DNA of 44,752 nt, taken from positions 1 to 44,752 of the forward strand of contig DAOUWZ010000001.1 of the NCBI GenBank assembly GCA_030666865.1, read 5' to 3'. The translations under genes were made by a program, and so were the position numbers. The DNA is from a bacterium (GTDB taxonomy: Bacteria > Patescibacteriota > Patescibacteriia > S139-126). Below, one piece after another: positions 1 to 10,057 of the stretch. Numbering within the stretch: the stretch's first letter is position 1; every line of letters begins with the position of its first letter. The notes under the pieces were generated by a model. It was given only the letters and a program-made list of their open reading frames with translations, did no database searches and was not told where the DNA came from.

Positions 1-200
1 GCAGGAATGACAGTGTGGCAAATAGAAATTTATAAAGAATAAGGGAGTAGGATGTATTAATAACGATTAATTAACATTATTAAACTAACTGTGGTGTGAC
101 GGCTAATACCCCGTCAGCTTGCTGCGGGGATAATTTATTTTTTATTTTTTTATTTTATCATTAATTTTTTGGCAATTAATTTTTTATGACTATCGGGCTA

Positions 201-356
201 CTAAGAAACAGTAATAATAGGTTTTATTTCATCTTTAATATATTTATCTTTGAACACCTTGCCTCTATATTTTGGTGTCCATACAATGTGGTATTTACAA
301 TCATAAAAGCAATGTGATAACGTACGTATAGTACGTCTTTGTGTTTTTAATGACAT
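201..356 (-). pseudogene. tnpA: Truncated IS200-type transposase (TnpA) N-terminus
   Basis: The 51-residue product contains the segment YHIVWTPKYRGKVF, typical of the first beta strand of IS200/IS605 Y1 transposases, which normally run to about 130-155 residues. The HUH metal-binding motif and catalytic tyrosine lie further downstream and are absent here: the frame stops after IKPIITVS and the next bases are T-rich non-coding sequence. The start is placed at the ATG at 356, preceded by AAAGGAGG, rather than further upstream, where translation would run through the hairpin. It is a non-functional remnant. The family call rests on the short recognisable segment. Confidence 0.7.
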
Positions 357-360
357 ACTA

Positions 361-399
361 AAAAACCACCTCCTTTCTAGACCAAAGTTGGTGGTTTTT
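361..399 (-). promoter_or_regulatory. Subterminal IS hairpin holding the tnpA ribosome binding site
   Basis: Arms AAAAACCACC (361-370) and GGTGGTTTTT (390-399) form a perfect 10-bp stem with a 19-nt loop. Read on the minus strand, AAAGGAGG (376-369) lies across the loop and stem base, 12 nt before the ATG. Sequestration of the tnpA ribosome binding site in a 5' stem-loop is known for IS200; this arrangement looks the same. Confidence 0.6.
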
Positions 400-465
400 A
401 TATTACTAGCTTCGCTGTTAAACGTAGACCCCAGTTGCACTGGGGGTTTATAGATTAATAACTCG

Positions 466-598
466 CCCCCCTGATAAGGGGGGTTGGGGGGTTATTCATC
501 TTAATTAAACCCCCTTTCCTGCCTGCCGGTCATCGACTCCGAGATGAGCCTCGTGCTCAGACTCGAGGAGCAGACAGGAATTCCCCCTTATCAGGGGG
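466..598. repeat. Nested palindromic element (MITE-like)
   Basis: Outer ends are CCCCCCTGATAAGGGGGG (466-483) and CCCCCTTATCAGGGGG (583-598), inverted with respect to each other. A GGGGGGTT / AACCCCC pair follows inside. Further in, CCTGCCTGCCGG (518-529) and CAGACAGG (571-578) are the two halves of the CCTGCC palindrome found intact elsewhere in the window. They are separated by 41 nt that contain their own small hairpins (TCATC/GATGA). No ORF is present. It fills most of the rpoC 3' flank together with the IS remnant. Confidence 0.65.
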
Positions 599-656
599 AC
601 TAAAAAAATAAAAAATATATTTATTTAATAATTTGATATACTTTACCTAATATTAG

Positions 657-690
657 TAAAAAACATCCCGCCTCTCACGAGAGGCAGGAT
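657..690 (-). terminator. Intrinsic terminator of rpoBC
   Basis: On the minus strand ATCCTGCCTCTC and GAGAGGCGGGAT form a 12-bp stem (one G-U pair) followed by GTTTTTT. It lies 25 nt past the rpoC stop, as expected for the end of the rpoB-rpoC transcript. Confidence 0.85.
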
Positions 691-714
691 TATATTATAT
701 ACTTCTCTGTTTAT

Positions 715-3700
715 TTAATCAATTACTTTTTGTGGTTCATCATAAAATCCAAATCCAGTACCAGCTGGAATCAGTCTGCCAATAATCACATTTTCTTTTA
801 ACCCTCTGAGATAATCTACTTGTCCGGAAACTGCGGCATTAATAAGCACTCTGGCAGTTTCTTGGAATGAAGCAGCTGATAACCAAGATTCAGTTGTTAA
901 AGATGCTTTGGTAATACCAAATAACATTCCTTCGCCGGTGGCCTCTTTTTTACCTTTGTTCAAATTATCATTGGCTTCATCAAACTTCCACATTTCTACT
1001 ATTTCACCAGGCATTAAATCTGTATCACCTGACTCTTTGACAAGTATTCTAGAAAACATATTTCTAATAATAATCTCTACGTGCTTATCATTTAAATTCT
1101 GTCCCTGAGAAGAATAAATATATTGGATTTCTTTCAAAATATATTGCTGAACAGCTTCTTTACCTTTTAATTTATATAATACTTGCAAATCAATAGAACC
1201 TTCAGTAAGCACAGCGCCAGGACTTATCAAATCATTTTCTTCAACTACTAAATTGTAAGTATTCGGAATAATCCACTCTTTCATTCCACCAATATCTCCA
1301 ACCAAAATTAATTCTTTATTGTTTAATTTTATTTGACCAGCATACTCGGCTTTAACCTTTGTATCGCTTGTAATAAATAAGGTATCACCAACTTCAACAT
1401 CCTGCTTATCCTTTACTCTTATTTTGCCATCTGGATATTCTTCAATTTTGTATGATGTAACCTGTGGTTCTTCAAACAAAACTTTTACTATTTTTTGTTT
1501 CTGCTGTCTCTCAATTTTCACTTTGCCTTTAACATCGCAAATAAAAGCCTTTTTCTTTGGATTTCTGGCTTCAAAAATTTCTTCAACACGAGGCAAGCCT
1601 TGTGTTACATCAGTTTCACCAGCTACACCGCCGGTATGAAAAGTTCTCATGGTCAATTGTGTGCCTGGCTCACCAATAGACTGAGCAGCCATAATACCAA
1701 CAGCGGCTCCAACTTTAACTGGTTTATTATATGCCAAATTATAGCCATAACAGCTAGCGCAAACTCCATGTTTTGATTTACAGCTATAAACAGATCTGAT
1801 CTTAACTTGATCTAAATCAAGTTTATCGATTATAGCTACTGTTTTCTTGTCAACAATACTATTTTTCTTAGCTATTACTTTACCCTTCTTATCTTTAATA
1901 TCTTGTAATATTGTTCGACCAAATAAACGAGGAGCTAAGCTTGCCCCAATATTTTCTGAGCCTTGTTTGGTTAACATAGTTCCGTCTTTATCACCACAAT
2001 TCTCTTGATTTACAACCATGTCTTGAGCTACATCAATTAGACGACGTGTTAAATAACCAGCATTAGCTGTTCTAAGAGCAGTATCTGACAAACCTTTTCT
2101 TGCTCCATGAGTAGAAATAAAATATTCCAAAACATTAAAACCTTCCTTAAAATTTGACTTAATAGGCAATTCAATAATATCACCACTAGGATTAATCACT
2201 AAACCTTTCATACCAATAATTTGAGTAAGTTGACCCCATGAACCACGAGCGCCTGATTCAATCATAGAACTTACCGGTCCATCCTCATCAATCGTATTTT
2301 TGGACTTTTCAGTAATTTTATTCTTAGCATTTGTCCAAATATCAATTATTTTAACTTTGCGCTCATCTTCTGTCAGTAAACCATTTTCATATTGTGAATA
2401 TGTTTCTTTGACAAGCTTATCAGCTTTATCTATCAATCCTGATTTATGTTTTGAAACCTGCAAATCATCCATTCCCCATGACCAACCTGACTGAGTAATG
2501 TATTCAAAAGCCATGTCTTTAATTTTATCAAAAGTAGCTGCCGCAACCTCATTGTCATATTCCAATATTACATCACTTACAATCTGACGAATTTTTTTAC
2601 GTTCTACCAATTCATTAATAAAATCAAAATCTTCAGGAAATACTTCGTTGAATAAAATTCTTCCCACTGTGCTAATACATTGCTTGCCTTTGATATCTAT
2701 TTTGATAGCATCACGCAAATCTATATAATCTAATTCATAAGCTAATTTTACCTCATCAAAAGATGAATAATATTTAAGTTTCTTGGCATCTTCATATACA
2801 TTAATATATGTCATATAATAAGCTCCCCAAACTATATCCTGCTGAGGTGTTACCACTGGGTCTCCGGTAGCAGGTTTTAATAAATTATGAACTGACAGCA
2901 TTATCTCAACTGCTTCTTTTTTTGATTCTTCAGTCAAAGGAACATGAACAGCCATCTGATCACCATCAAAATCAGCATTAAAAGCACTACAAACCAATGG
3001 ATGTAATTGAATTGCTTTACCCTCTATCAAAACTGGTTGAAATGCCTGAATACCCAAACGATGCAAAGTTGGAGCTCTATTCAAAAGTACATTCGCTTTG
3101 TTGGTTATTTCTTCAAGAATATCCCAAACTTCTGAATGCCCAGCTTCAATATATCTATTGGCGCTTCTAACATTATGAACATATTCTTCTTTTATCAGTC
3201 TGGAAATAACAAATGGTTTAAAAAGCTCTAAAGCCATCATTTTTGGCAAACCACATTGATTCATTCTTAGATGTGAACCAGCTACAATTACACTACGACC
3301 TGAATAATCAACCCTTTTGCCAAGCAAATTTTGTCTAAATCTTCCCTGCTTGCCCTTTAACATATCGGCAATAGACTTTAATTGCCGTTTTTGACCAGTA
3401 GATGCTGTTACTGTCTTGCCATGACGAGCTGAATTATCAATTAAAGCATCAACTGCCTCTTGAAGCATACGTTTTTCATTTCTTTGAATTACTTCTGGAG
3501 CGTTAAGATTGATCAATCTTTTAAGCCTATTATTTCGATTGATTACTCTACGATATAAATCGTTCAAATCAGAAGTAGCAAACCTTCCGCCATCAAGTGG
3601 TACCATTGGTCTGAGATCAGGTGGAATAACAGGAATAGCAGTTAAAACCATATCTTGGGAATTGATTTTATTACGAATAAAATTATTGACTAATTGCAAT

Positions 3701-4632
3701 CTTCTATATATTTTTTTACGTTTTGATCCTTGTGTTTCAGCGGCGCTTTTCACCAAAATTTCTGATAACCCTTTAAGATTAACTTCCGACAATAATTCGT
3801 GTATTGCTTCAGCTCCAATGTGGGCTTCAAAAATGTGACCATACTTCAATGATAAATCCTGATAAGTATGTTCTGAAATAACTGTAAGCACTTGTAAATC
3901 CTCCAATTCACGACGAGCTATTTTCACCGCTTTTTCCAATTCTTTCAATTTCTTATTTTTATTTTCTTCAAGCAATTCCACTTTACCTGAAAATTCTTTT
4001 TCTAACTTATTTTTACCAATTTCGGTCATCTTTTCTTGATCAAAAGCCTGAGCCTTTTCTTTTTGCAAATTTTCTAAAGCTCTTTTCGATTCTGATCCGA
4101 TAAATTTAATTTTTGATTTATATTCAGAGTCAACTTGTTTCAATAATTCTTGTTTTTGCTCTTCATTAACATGAGTAATAACAAAATTGGCGAAGTACAC
4201 GACTTTTTCGAGTTCCTGAGTTGACATATTTAACATCAAACCAATACGCGAAGGTATTCCTCTCAAAAACCAAATATGAGTAACTGGTGAAGCCAAATCT
4301 ATATGACCCATTCTCTCTCTCCTTACAGACGATCTAGTCACTTCAACTCCGCATTTATCACAAATAATACCTTTATAACGAATTTTCTTATATTTACCGC
4401 AATAACATTCCCAATCTTTAGTAGGCCCAAAAATCTTTTCACAAAATAATCCATCTTTCTCTGGTTTTTGAGTTCGATAATTGATAGTTTCGGGCTTGGT
4501 TACCTCTCCTTTTGACCATCTATGAATATCATTTGGTGAAGCCAAGCGCAACCTAATAGCGTCAAACTCCAATTGGTCATTTGATTCTCCAAATATTGTT
4601 GATATTGTTTTAGTTGATGAAGGGTGTGACAT
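715..4632 (-). CDS. rpoC: DNA-directed RNA polymerase subunit beta'
   Basis: Catalytic beta' subunit of RNA polymerase, 1305 residues, within the usual bacterial range. The N-terminal zinc ribbon has C76, C78, C91 and C94. The catalytic NADFDGD motif is at 552-558, with the three aspartates that bind the active-site magnesium. A second cysteine cluster (CGDKDGT followed by CKSKHGVCASC) forms the other zinc site. The trigger-loop/bridge-helix region GIMAAQSIGEPGTQLTMRTF is intact. The stretch at about 160-245 is lysine/glutamate-rich and predicted coiled coil. It follows rpoB with a 128-nt spacer that holds an inverted repeat, and ends at a strong terminator. The ATG at 4632 is the first in frame and gives the expected N-terminus. 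Confidence 0.98.
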   Translation of the reverse strand: MSHPSSTKTISTIFGESNDQLEFDAIRLRLASPNDIHRWSKGEVTKPETINYRTQKPEKDGLFCEKIFGPTKDWECYCGKYKKIRYKGIICDKCGVEVTRSSVRRERMGHIDLASPVTHIWFLRGIPSRIGLMLNMSTQELEKVVYFANFVITHVNEEQKQELLKQVDSEYKSKIKFIGSESKRALENLQKEKAQAFDQEKMTEIGKNKLEKEFSGKVELLEENKNKKLKELEKAVKIARRELEDLQVLTVISEHTYQDLSLKYGHIFEAHIGAEAIHELLSEVNLKGLSEILVKSAAETQGSKRKKIYRRLQLVNNFIRNKINSQDMVLTAIPVIPPDLRPMVPLDGGRFATSDLNDLYRRVINRNNRLKRLINLNAPEVIQRNEKRMLQEAVDALIDNSARHGKTVTASTGQKRQLKSIADMLKGKQGRFRQNLLGKRVDYSGRSVIVAGSHLRMNQCGLPKMMALELFKPFVISRLIKEEYVHNVRSANRYIEAGHSEVWDILEEITNKANVLLNRAPTLHRLGIQAFQPVLIEGKAIQLHPLVCSAFNADFDGDQMAVHVPLTEESKKEAVEIMLSVHNLLKPATGDPVVTPQQDIVWGAYYMTYINVYEDAKKLKYYSSFDEVKLAYELDYIDLRDAIKIDIKGKQCISTVGRILFNEVFPEDFDFINELVERKKIRQIVSDVILEYDNEVAAATFDKIKDMAFEYITQSGWSWGMDDLQVSKHKSGLIDKADKLVKETYSQYENGLLTEDERKVKIIDIWTNAKNKITEKSKNTIDEDGPVSSMIESGARGSWGQLTQIIGMKGLVINPSGDIIELPIKSNFKEGFNVLEYFISTHGARKGLSDTALRTANAGYLTRRLIDVAQDMVVNQENCGDKDGTMLTKQGSENIGASLAPRLFGRTILQDIKDKKGKVIAKKNSIVDKKTVAIIDKLDLDQVKIRSVYSCKSKHGVCASCYGYNLAYNKPVKVGAAVGIMAAQSIGEPGTQLTMRTFHTGGVAGETDVTQGLPRVEEIFEARNPKKKAFICDVKGKVKIERQQKQKIVKVLFEEPQVTSYKIEEYPDGKIRVKDKQDVEVGDTLFITSDTKVKAEYAGQIKLNNKELILVGDIGGMKEWIIPNTYNLVVEENDLISPGAVLTEGSIDLQVLYKLKGKEAVQQYILKEIQYIYSSQGQNLNDKHVEIIIRNMFSRILVKESGDTDLMPGEIVEMWKFDEANDNLNKGKKEATGEGMLFGITKASLTTESWLSAASFQETARVLINAAVSGQVDYLRGLKENVIIGRLIPAGTGFGFYDEPQKVID

Positions 4633-4681
4633 ATATAATCTAATTTATTAAAATAAAATATTATTTATCAGGCTTTTTTCG

Positions 4682-4751
4682 TAATTAGTTTTGTAGTAAT
4701 CCCGCAACTGGTGAACACCGCCTAGACAGAACTGGCAGTAGGAACTAATTA
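4682..4751. repeat. Inverted-repeat element in the rpoB-rpoC spacer
   Basis: Perfect arms TAATTAGTT / AACTAATTA enclose about 50 nt of more GC-rich sequence. That contains the small palindrome GGTGTTCACC and two direct copies of CCAGTT on the minus strand. It resembles a palindromic insert rather than a terminator, because no U-tract follows directly in the transcribed direction. Some effect on rpoC expression or mRNA processing is possible but not shown. Confidence 0.5.
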
Positions 4752-4760
4752 TACAATAAA

Positions 4761-7700
4761 CTACTTATCCTTATCTTTATTCTTTTCATTATCAATATCT
4801 ACTACTTTTCCTTTTTTAATCAATTCAACATCCAAAACTAATCCTTTCAATTCTCGCATCAAAACATTGAACGATTCTGGAATATTTAATTTCTGAATTC
4901 TTTCACCTTTAATAATTGATTCGTAAGCTTTACTTCTACCTGGAACATCGTCAGATTTAATAGTCAATATTTCTTGCAATGAATAAGATGCTCCATAGGC
5001 TTCCAAAGCCCATACTTCCATTTCTCCAAAGCGCTGACCACCAAACTGCGCCTTACCACCCAATGGCTGTTGGGTAACCAATGAGTAAGGACCAATAGAC
5101 CGTTGATGAATTTTATCCTCAACTAAATGATTCAACTTCAACATATACATAACACCGACTGTAGTTTTATTCTGAAAAGACTTGCCAGTTCGTCCGTCAT
5201 ATAATTGAACTTTACCATCCTCTGAAATTCCAGCTTTCTTTAATTCTTTTTTTATTTCATCAACAGTAACACCATCAAGCGCTGGGCTGGCAATTTTATA
5301 ACCCAGTTTACTAGCTGCATAGCCTAAATGAACTTCCAATAATTGTCCTAGATTCATACGAGACACAATACCAAGTGGGTTTAACATAATATCAATAGGA
5401 GTTCCATCAGGTAAAAATGGCATATCTTGCTCAGGTATAATTCTGGAAATTACACCTTTATTTCCATGTCTACCAGCCATCTTATCACCAACCTGTATCT
5501 TACGCAGACTAGCAACTGACACTTGAATTGTTTTCAACACGCCAGCTGAAAGCTTATCACCGTTTTCCCTAGAAAATATTTTTACATCAACAACCTTGCC
5601 ATGCTCACCGTGTTCCAAATACATTGATGAATCACGAACATCTTTGGCTTTTTCGCCAAAAATAGCTCTCAATAATTTTTCTTCAGCTGATAATTCTGTT
5701 TCACCTTTTGGAGTAATCTTACCAACTAAAATATCACCTGAAGACACTTCTGCTCCAACTCTGACTACGCCTTCTTCATCCAAATCTTTGAGTTTTTCTT
5801 CGCCAACATTTGGAATATCACGAGTTATCACTTCTTCACCCAATTTTGTATCTCTAATATCAATTGAATAATCAGTTATATGAATGGAAGAATATCTATC
5901 TTCTCGAACTACTTTTTCAGAAATCATTATCGCATCTTCATAGTTACCACCTTCCCAAGTCATAAAGGCAATTAGCATGTTTTGTCCCAAAGCCAGTTCA
6001 CCGCCTTGAGTTGCTGGTCCATCTGCTAAAACATCGCCTTTAGATACTTTAACTTTATTATCTACGGCAATAATTTGATTCATACAGGTGGAAGCATTTG
6101 ATCTCAAAAATTTACTCAATATATATTCATTATTTCCCCCATTCTTATCTTTAACCACGATACGACCAGCATCAATTTCTACAACCTCTCCATCCTGTTT
6201 AACAACCATGGTATGACCTGAATCGTAAGCTGCTCTTCTTTCAACGCCAGTACCAACTATAGGGGATTCAGGCTTAACAACAGACACGGCCTGACGCTGC
6301 ATGTTTGTCCCCATTAAAGCACGGACTGCATCATCATGTTCAACAAAAGGAATCAGAGATGTTGAAACTGATAAAATTTGCTTTGGCGAAACATCAACAT
6401 AATCAACATTTTCGACATGAATAATTGTGGCTTTCTGACCAACACGCGCTTCTACCCACTTTTTAACAAAATAACCATCATCATCAACTTTAGTAGTCGC
6501 TGGAGTAGTTGAATATCCATCTTCAGTAAAAGCATCTAAATAATCAACTTGATCGGATACTCGCGGCTTAATCAGAATTTTTTTAATATCAGTTTTTGCC
6601 AAAACTTTTGCTAATTCTTTAGTAATATTTTGATCTTTGGAAATAATTATATTTCCTGATTTAGGGTCAGTAATATTTTCTCTGGCTATTTCACCCTCTG
6701 TTAATTCCGAACTATTATTTACTTCTTTTATTACTTTTCTAAAAGGAGTCTCAATAAAACCAAAATCATTTACTCTGGCAAAACTGGCCAAATGACCAAC
6801 TAAACCAATATTCGGACCTTCTGGTGTAGCAATTGGACAAATTCTTCCATAATGGGTTGTGTGTACATCACGAACTTCAAACCCTGCCCGCTCTCTTGAT
6901 AAACCACCTGGACCCATAGCAGATAAACGTCTCTTATGTTCCAATTCAGCCAAAGGATTAGTTTGATCCATAAACTGAGATAGCTGTGATGACATAAAAA
7001 ACTCTTTTATTGATCCAATTAATGGTCTGGCATTAATCAATTGATTTGGGGTAAGAGTATTAATATCAAGAGTAGACATCCTGTCTCTAACTATCCTTTC
7101 CATTCTAGCGAGCCCGACTCTAAATTTATTTTGGATCAATTCACCAACCGCCCTGACTCTTCTATTGCCCAAATGATCAATATCATCAGATTTATCTTGA
7201 GTGATATTTAAACGAATAACTTCCTTAATAATCATTATTAAATCTTCTCTTCGCAACACTCTATTTTCTGGATTGTTCTCAACATCAACACCAAAACGTT
7301 GGTTCAATTTGTATCTACCTACTCTACCAAAATCATATCTATCAAAACGGAAAAACATAGCATATATTAAACTTTTAGCATTTTCAGCGGTTGCCAAATC
7401 TCCAGGTCTGATTCTCTTATATACTTCAATTAAACCTTCATCTTTGTTGTTGGCAATATCTTTATCTAAAGTTGCTTTGATGTAATCCATATTTGGATCA
7501 TTATTTACATCTTTGAATAAATTGATTATTTCTTCTTCTGTTTCATAACCAAAAGCCCGCAATAATGAAGTTACTGCGACTTTTCTTTTTCTATCAATTT
7601 TTACATACAAAACACTATTTACATCAGTTTCAATTTCAAGCCAAGCTCCTCGGTTTGGAATAATTTTAGCGCCATAATATTTTCGTCCGCGAATTAAAGT

Positions 7701-8135
7701 AGTTGTAAAAAATACACCAGCACTTCTTATTAATTGTGACACTACTACTCTTTCAATACCATTAACTATAAAAGTTCCTCTATCAGTCATCAAAGGAAAA
7801 TCACCTAAATATATTTCTTGTTCTTTTGTTTCTCCGGTTCTTTTATTCATCAGCCGGATAAGAGTTCGAAGCGGCGCTTCGTATGTTACATTTTTTTCTT
7901 TGGCAACTTGTTCATTAAACTTTGGCTCATCTAAATAATAATCTAATAAATAAAGTTCCAAATCTCTGCCAATAAAATCTTTTATTGGATTTATCTCTGC
8001 GAATAATTCTTTCAACCCTTCTTGGAAAAACCATTCATAAGAATCTTTTTGTACCTCTATCAAATCAGGCAGTTTAAGTATTTGCTTAAACTTTGAAAAA
8101 TAAACACGTTCTTTTGACAAGTTTCTCGCAGACAT
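4761..8135 (-). CDS. rpoB: DNA-directed RNA polymerase subunit beta
   Basis: Catalytic beta subunit, 1124 residues, close to the compact Gram-positive length and shorter than E. coli (1342). The rifampicin pocket is recognisable: [12 protein letters not shown] at 384-395, H400, and [20 protein letters not shown] around 402-421, with the residues usually mutated in resistance (D, H, S) in their sensitive form. The C-terminal [20 protein letters not shown] segment that binds beta' is intact. In the normally invariant [12 protein letters not shown] segment the glutamate is alanine (A436). The ATG is preceded by AAAGGAG at ideal spacing. First gene of the rpoBC unit, with a near-consensus promoter upstream. 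Confidence 0.98.
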   Translation of the reverse strand: MSARNLSKERVYFSKFKQILKLPDLIEVQKDSYEWFFQEGLKELFAEINPIKDFIGRDLELYLLDYYLDEPKFNEQVAKEKNVTYEAPLRTLIRLMNKRTGETKEQEIYLGDFPLMTDRGTFIVNGIERVVVSQLIRSAGVFFTTTLIRGRKYYGAKIIPNRGAWLEIETDVNSVLYVKIDRKRKVAVTSLLRAFGYETEEEIINLFKDVNNDPNMDYIKATLDKDIANNKDEGLIEVYKRIRPGDLATAENAKSLIYAMFFRFDRYDFGRVGRYKLNQRFGVDVENNPENRVLRREDLIMIIKEVIRLNITQDKSDDIDHLGNRRVRAVGELIQNKFRVGLARMERIVRDRMSTLDINTLTPNQLINARPLIGSIKEFFMSSQLSQFMDQTNPLAELEHKRRLSAMGPGGLSRERAGFEVRDVHTTHYGRICPIATPEGPNIGLVGHLASFARVNDFGFIETPFRKVIKEVNNSSELTEGEIARENITDPKSGNIIISKDQNITKELAKVLAKTDIKKILIKPRVSDQVDYLDAFTEDGYSTTPATTKVDDDGYFVKKWVEARVGQKATIIHVENVDYVDVSPKQILSVSTSLIPFVEHDDAVRALMGTNMQRQAVSVVKPESPIVGTGVERRAAYDSGHTMVVKQDGEVVEIDAGRIVVKDKNGGNNEYILSKFLRSNASTCMNQIIAVDNKVKVSKGDVLADGPATQGGELALGQNMLIAFMTWEGGNYEDAIMISEKVVREDRYSSIHITDYSIDIRDTKLGEEVITRDIPNVGEEKLKDLDEEGVVRVGAEVSSGDILVGKITPKGETELSAEEKLLRAIFGEKAKDVRDSSMYLEHGEHGKVVDVKIFSRENGDKLSAGVLKTIQVSVASLRKIQVGDKMAGRHGNKGVISRIIPEQDMPFLPDGTPIDIMLNPLGIVSRMNLGQLLEVHLGYAASKLGYKIASPALDGVTVDEIKKELKKAGISEDGKVQLYDGRTGKSFQNKTTVGVMYMLKLNHLVEDKIHQRSIGPYSLVTQQPLGGKAQFGGQRFGEMEVWALEAYGASYSLQEILTIKSDDVPGRSKAYESIIKGERIQKLNIPESFNVLMRELKGLVLDVELIKKGKVVDIDNEKNKDKDK

Positions 8136-8267
8136 AAAAATTACTCCTTTCTTATTTATTTAGAAACGAGTTGTTTAATATTTAACCTAATATTAAGTAA
8201 AAAACTTTCACAAAAATTGGCTGATGCTTAAAAAATGCTGGATTAATTAGCTTTACACGATAAAATT

Positions 8268-8296
8268 AGAATAACAGAAATAAATAGGCATGTCAA
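8268..8296 (-). promoter_or_regulatory. Promoter of rpoB-rpoC
   Basis: On the minus strand TTGACA (8296-8291), a 17-nt spacer, then TATTCT (8273-8268). The start point would be near 8260, giving an untranslated leader of about 125 nt before rpoB. A second TTGACA at 8325-8320, with TATTTT after 16 nt, may be a tandem promoter. The rest of the 295-nt gap to the Mur ligase gene is AT-rich with no ORF that I can support. No L10-type leader was recognised, and rplJ/rplL are not upstream here. Confidence 0.7.
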
Positions 8297-8430
8297 TAAA
8301 ATAACTATTTGTTATAAATTGTCAATTCTGCGACCGCAACATTAAAAAATAGCTAATATTAGCCAAATAATTACATTTAAACGATTCTACCTAAATATAA
8401 TATTAACACAATTTTTCCACAATTATTCAA

Positions 8431-9678
8431 TTATTTTAAATATTTTTGAACAACAATCCTATCATCCCATGCAATTTTGCCTTTTTTTGTAACAATACAT
8501 TGCTCGCTTCCTTTACCTGTTATTATTATCACATCACCTGTTTTTGCCAATTTTATTGCCTTTTTAATGGCTTTAGCTCTATCTAACTCTTTATACTTCT
8601 CTATCTGACAATCAACTATACCTTCCCAAACATCATTGATAATTTTTTCTGGATCTTCATCATATGGATCTTCATTGGTGATTATGGCAATATCTGCATA
8701 TTTACCTGCAATAAATCCTAATTTAGGTCTCTTTCCCTTGTCCCTGCCACCGCCGCAGGATCCTAAAACAGTAATTAATCTATTATATTTTGGTTTTAAG
8801 GTCTGATAAACAGCTTCCAAACTTTCTGGAGTATGCGCATAATCAACAATTACAGAAAAATCCCGCCCAGATTCAATTTTTTCCATGCGACCAGGCACAC
8901 ACTTGAAAGAGGCTAAACCTTTTATTATATCTATCCACTGAATATTTTGTGATTTTGCTACTGAAATAGCAGCCAAAGAATTATATATATTAAATTCTCC
9001 TGGTAATAACACGTTCATACGATGGCCCTTCACTTCAAAGGTATGACCTTCCTTAGTTTTGTTAACATTAATTGCCTGTAAATCTGATCGGTTCTTTATT
9101 GAATAATAAATATATTGCTTAGCTGAAAATAATTTATAATATTCTGCATACTCATCATCAACATTTAAAATACTAATTTGTTGTCCGGTTAATTTTTTAA
9201 ATAATTCTGCTTTAGCTTTTTTATAATTTTCAAAACTACCATGTGATTCAATGTGTTCAGGTGAAAGATTTGTAAAAACACCTACTTGATATTTTATTCC
9301 AATATGACGATGCTGTTTAATCCCTTCAGATGAAGTTTCAACCACCGCATATTCGCAACCTTGATTTACCATTTTTCTCAAAATTTTTTGCAAAGCAAAT
9401 CTACCTTGCATAGTCATTTTGGTATTATTGATCCATTCTTTATTAATAATTTTAATATTAGCAGTTGTAGTCATGCCTACCTTAAACCCGGCTTGTGTTA
9501 AAATTTGCCAAATCATATTACAAGTAGTGGTCTTACCTTTGGTGCCAGTTACTCCAATCACAATTAATTTCCTTGAAGGAAATAAAAAAATAATATTAGC
9601 CAAATAAGCCAATATTAAATGATATTTATCAAGTAAATAAACTGGTAGAATTCTTTTAATCATTTTCTTCCAATTCAT
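8431..9678 (-). CDS. murE: Mur ligase family protein, MurE-like
   Basis: ATP-dependent amino acid ligase of the peptidoglycan precursor pathway, probably adding the third residue to UDP-MurNAc-L-Ala-D-Glu. The P-loop GTKGKTT is at 45-51, followed by TTTAN, ETSSEG, the central NLSPEHIESHG segment and KAKAELF, which carries the lysine normally carbamylated. At 415 residues it is shorter than MurE (about 490) because the N-terminal UDP-binding domain is reduced to some 40 residues with a hydrophobic stretch. The position of the DAP-recognition motif DNPR reads NEDPYDEDP (335-343), so diaminopimelate specificity cannot be assumed. It overlaps the upstream DUF1003 gene by 4 nt (ATGA). Confidence 0.8.
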   Translation of the reverse strand: MNWKKMIKRILPVYLLDKYHLILAYLANIIFLFPSRKLIVIGVTGTKGKTTTCNMIWQILTQAGFKVGMTTTANIKIINKEWINNTKMTMQGRFALQKILRKMVNQGCEYAVVETSSEGIKQHRHIGIKYQVGVFTNLSPEHIESHGSFENYKKAKAELFKKLTGQQISILNVDDEYAEYYKLFSAKQYIYYSIKNRSDLQAINVNKTKEGHTFEVKGHRMNVLLPGEFNIYNSLAAISVAKSQNIQWIDIIKGLASFKCVPGRMEKIESGRDFSVIVDYAHTPESLEAVYQTLKPKYNRLITVLGSCGGGRDKGKRPKLGFIAGKYADIAIITNEDPYDEDPEKIINDVWEGIVDCQIEKYKELDRAKAIKKAIKLAKTGDVIIITGKGSEQCIVTKKGKIAWDDRIVVQKYLK

Positions 9679-10049
9679 TCTTTGTTCTTTAATTCTTCTA
9701 CATCACTTTTAATACTTACAATGATGTCCTTTATTTCATTTATCATTTGTTCGGAATGAATATCAGCCTGATAATCAGCCTCGTCTCTTAAATCATCTCT
9801 TCCAGCTGCCCGATTTTGAGTCATCAAAAGAATTGCCATCAAAATAATTGCTTCCAATGACACGACCATGGTTAAAGTATTTATTTCATACTTAGCAATA
9901 AACCACCAAACAAACCAAATAACATGAATAAGCAAAAAACTCCACGAACCGCACCATTCGGAAATTTTATCAGCTAATATTTCAAACCAAGTGCGCGTTT
10001 TATCAAGTCGTTCACTAACATTGAAAGGTTTGTTAATTGTTGTTTTCAT
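9675..10049 (-). CDS. DUF1003 family membrane protein
   Basis: A 124-residue protein with two membrane segments (about 37-53 and 60-77). Family hallmarks are ISEWCGSWSFLLIHVIWFVW, where the GSW is typical of DUF1003, and the MTQNRAAGRDDLRDEADYQ segment after the second helix, matching the family's SQNRQ-x-x-x-D-x-x-R-x-x-x-DY pattern. A short charged coiled-coil tail ends in EELKNKE. The molecular function of the family is unknown. It is translationally coupled to the Mur ligase gene (4-nt overlap) and begins 8 nt after the nucleotidyltransferase gene, so all three are probably one transcript linked to the cell envelope. Confidence 0.8.
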   Translation of the reverse strand: MKTTINKPFNVSERLDKTRTWFEILADKISEWCGSWSFLLIHVIWFVWWFIAKYEINTLTMVVSLEAIILMAILLMTQNRAAGRDDLRDEADYQADIHSEQMINEIKDIIVSIKSDVEELKNKE

Positions 10050-10057
10050 ATTATTTA

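Larger units (their letters stand above)
109..445 (-). mobile_element. Decayed IS200/IS605-family element
   Basis: The element is bounded by two hairpins. At 109-129 the arms CCCCG/CGGGG enclose CAGC/GCTG. At 429-445 CCCCAGT and ACTGGGG flank a 3-nt loop. Between them are a subterminal hairpin (361-399) and the first codons of a Y1-type transposase on the minus strand. IS200/IS605 elements carry such subterminal hairpins instead of terminal inverted repeats. Most of the transposase is missing, so this looks like an internally deleted, non-autonomous copy. The exact ends are inferred from the hairpins and were not checked against a full-length relative. Confidence 0.55.
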
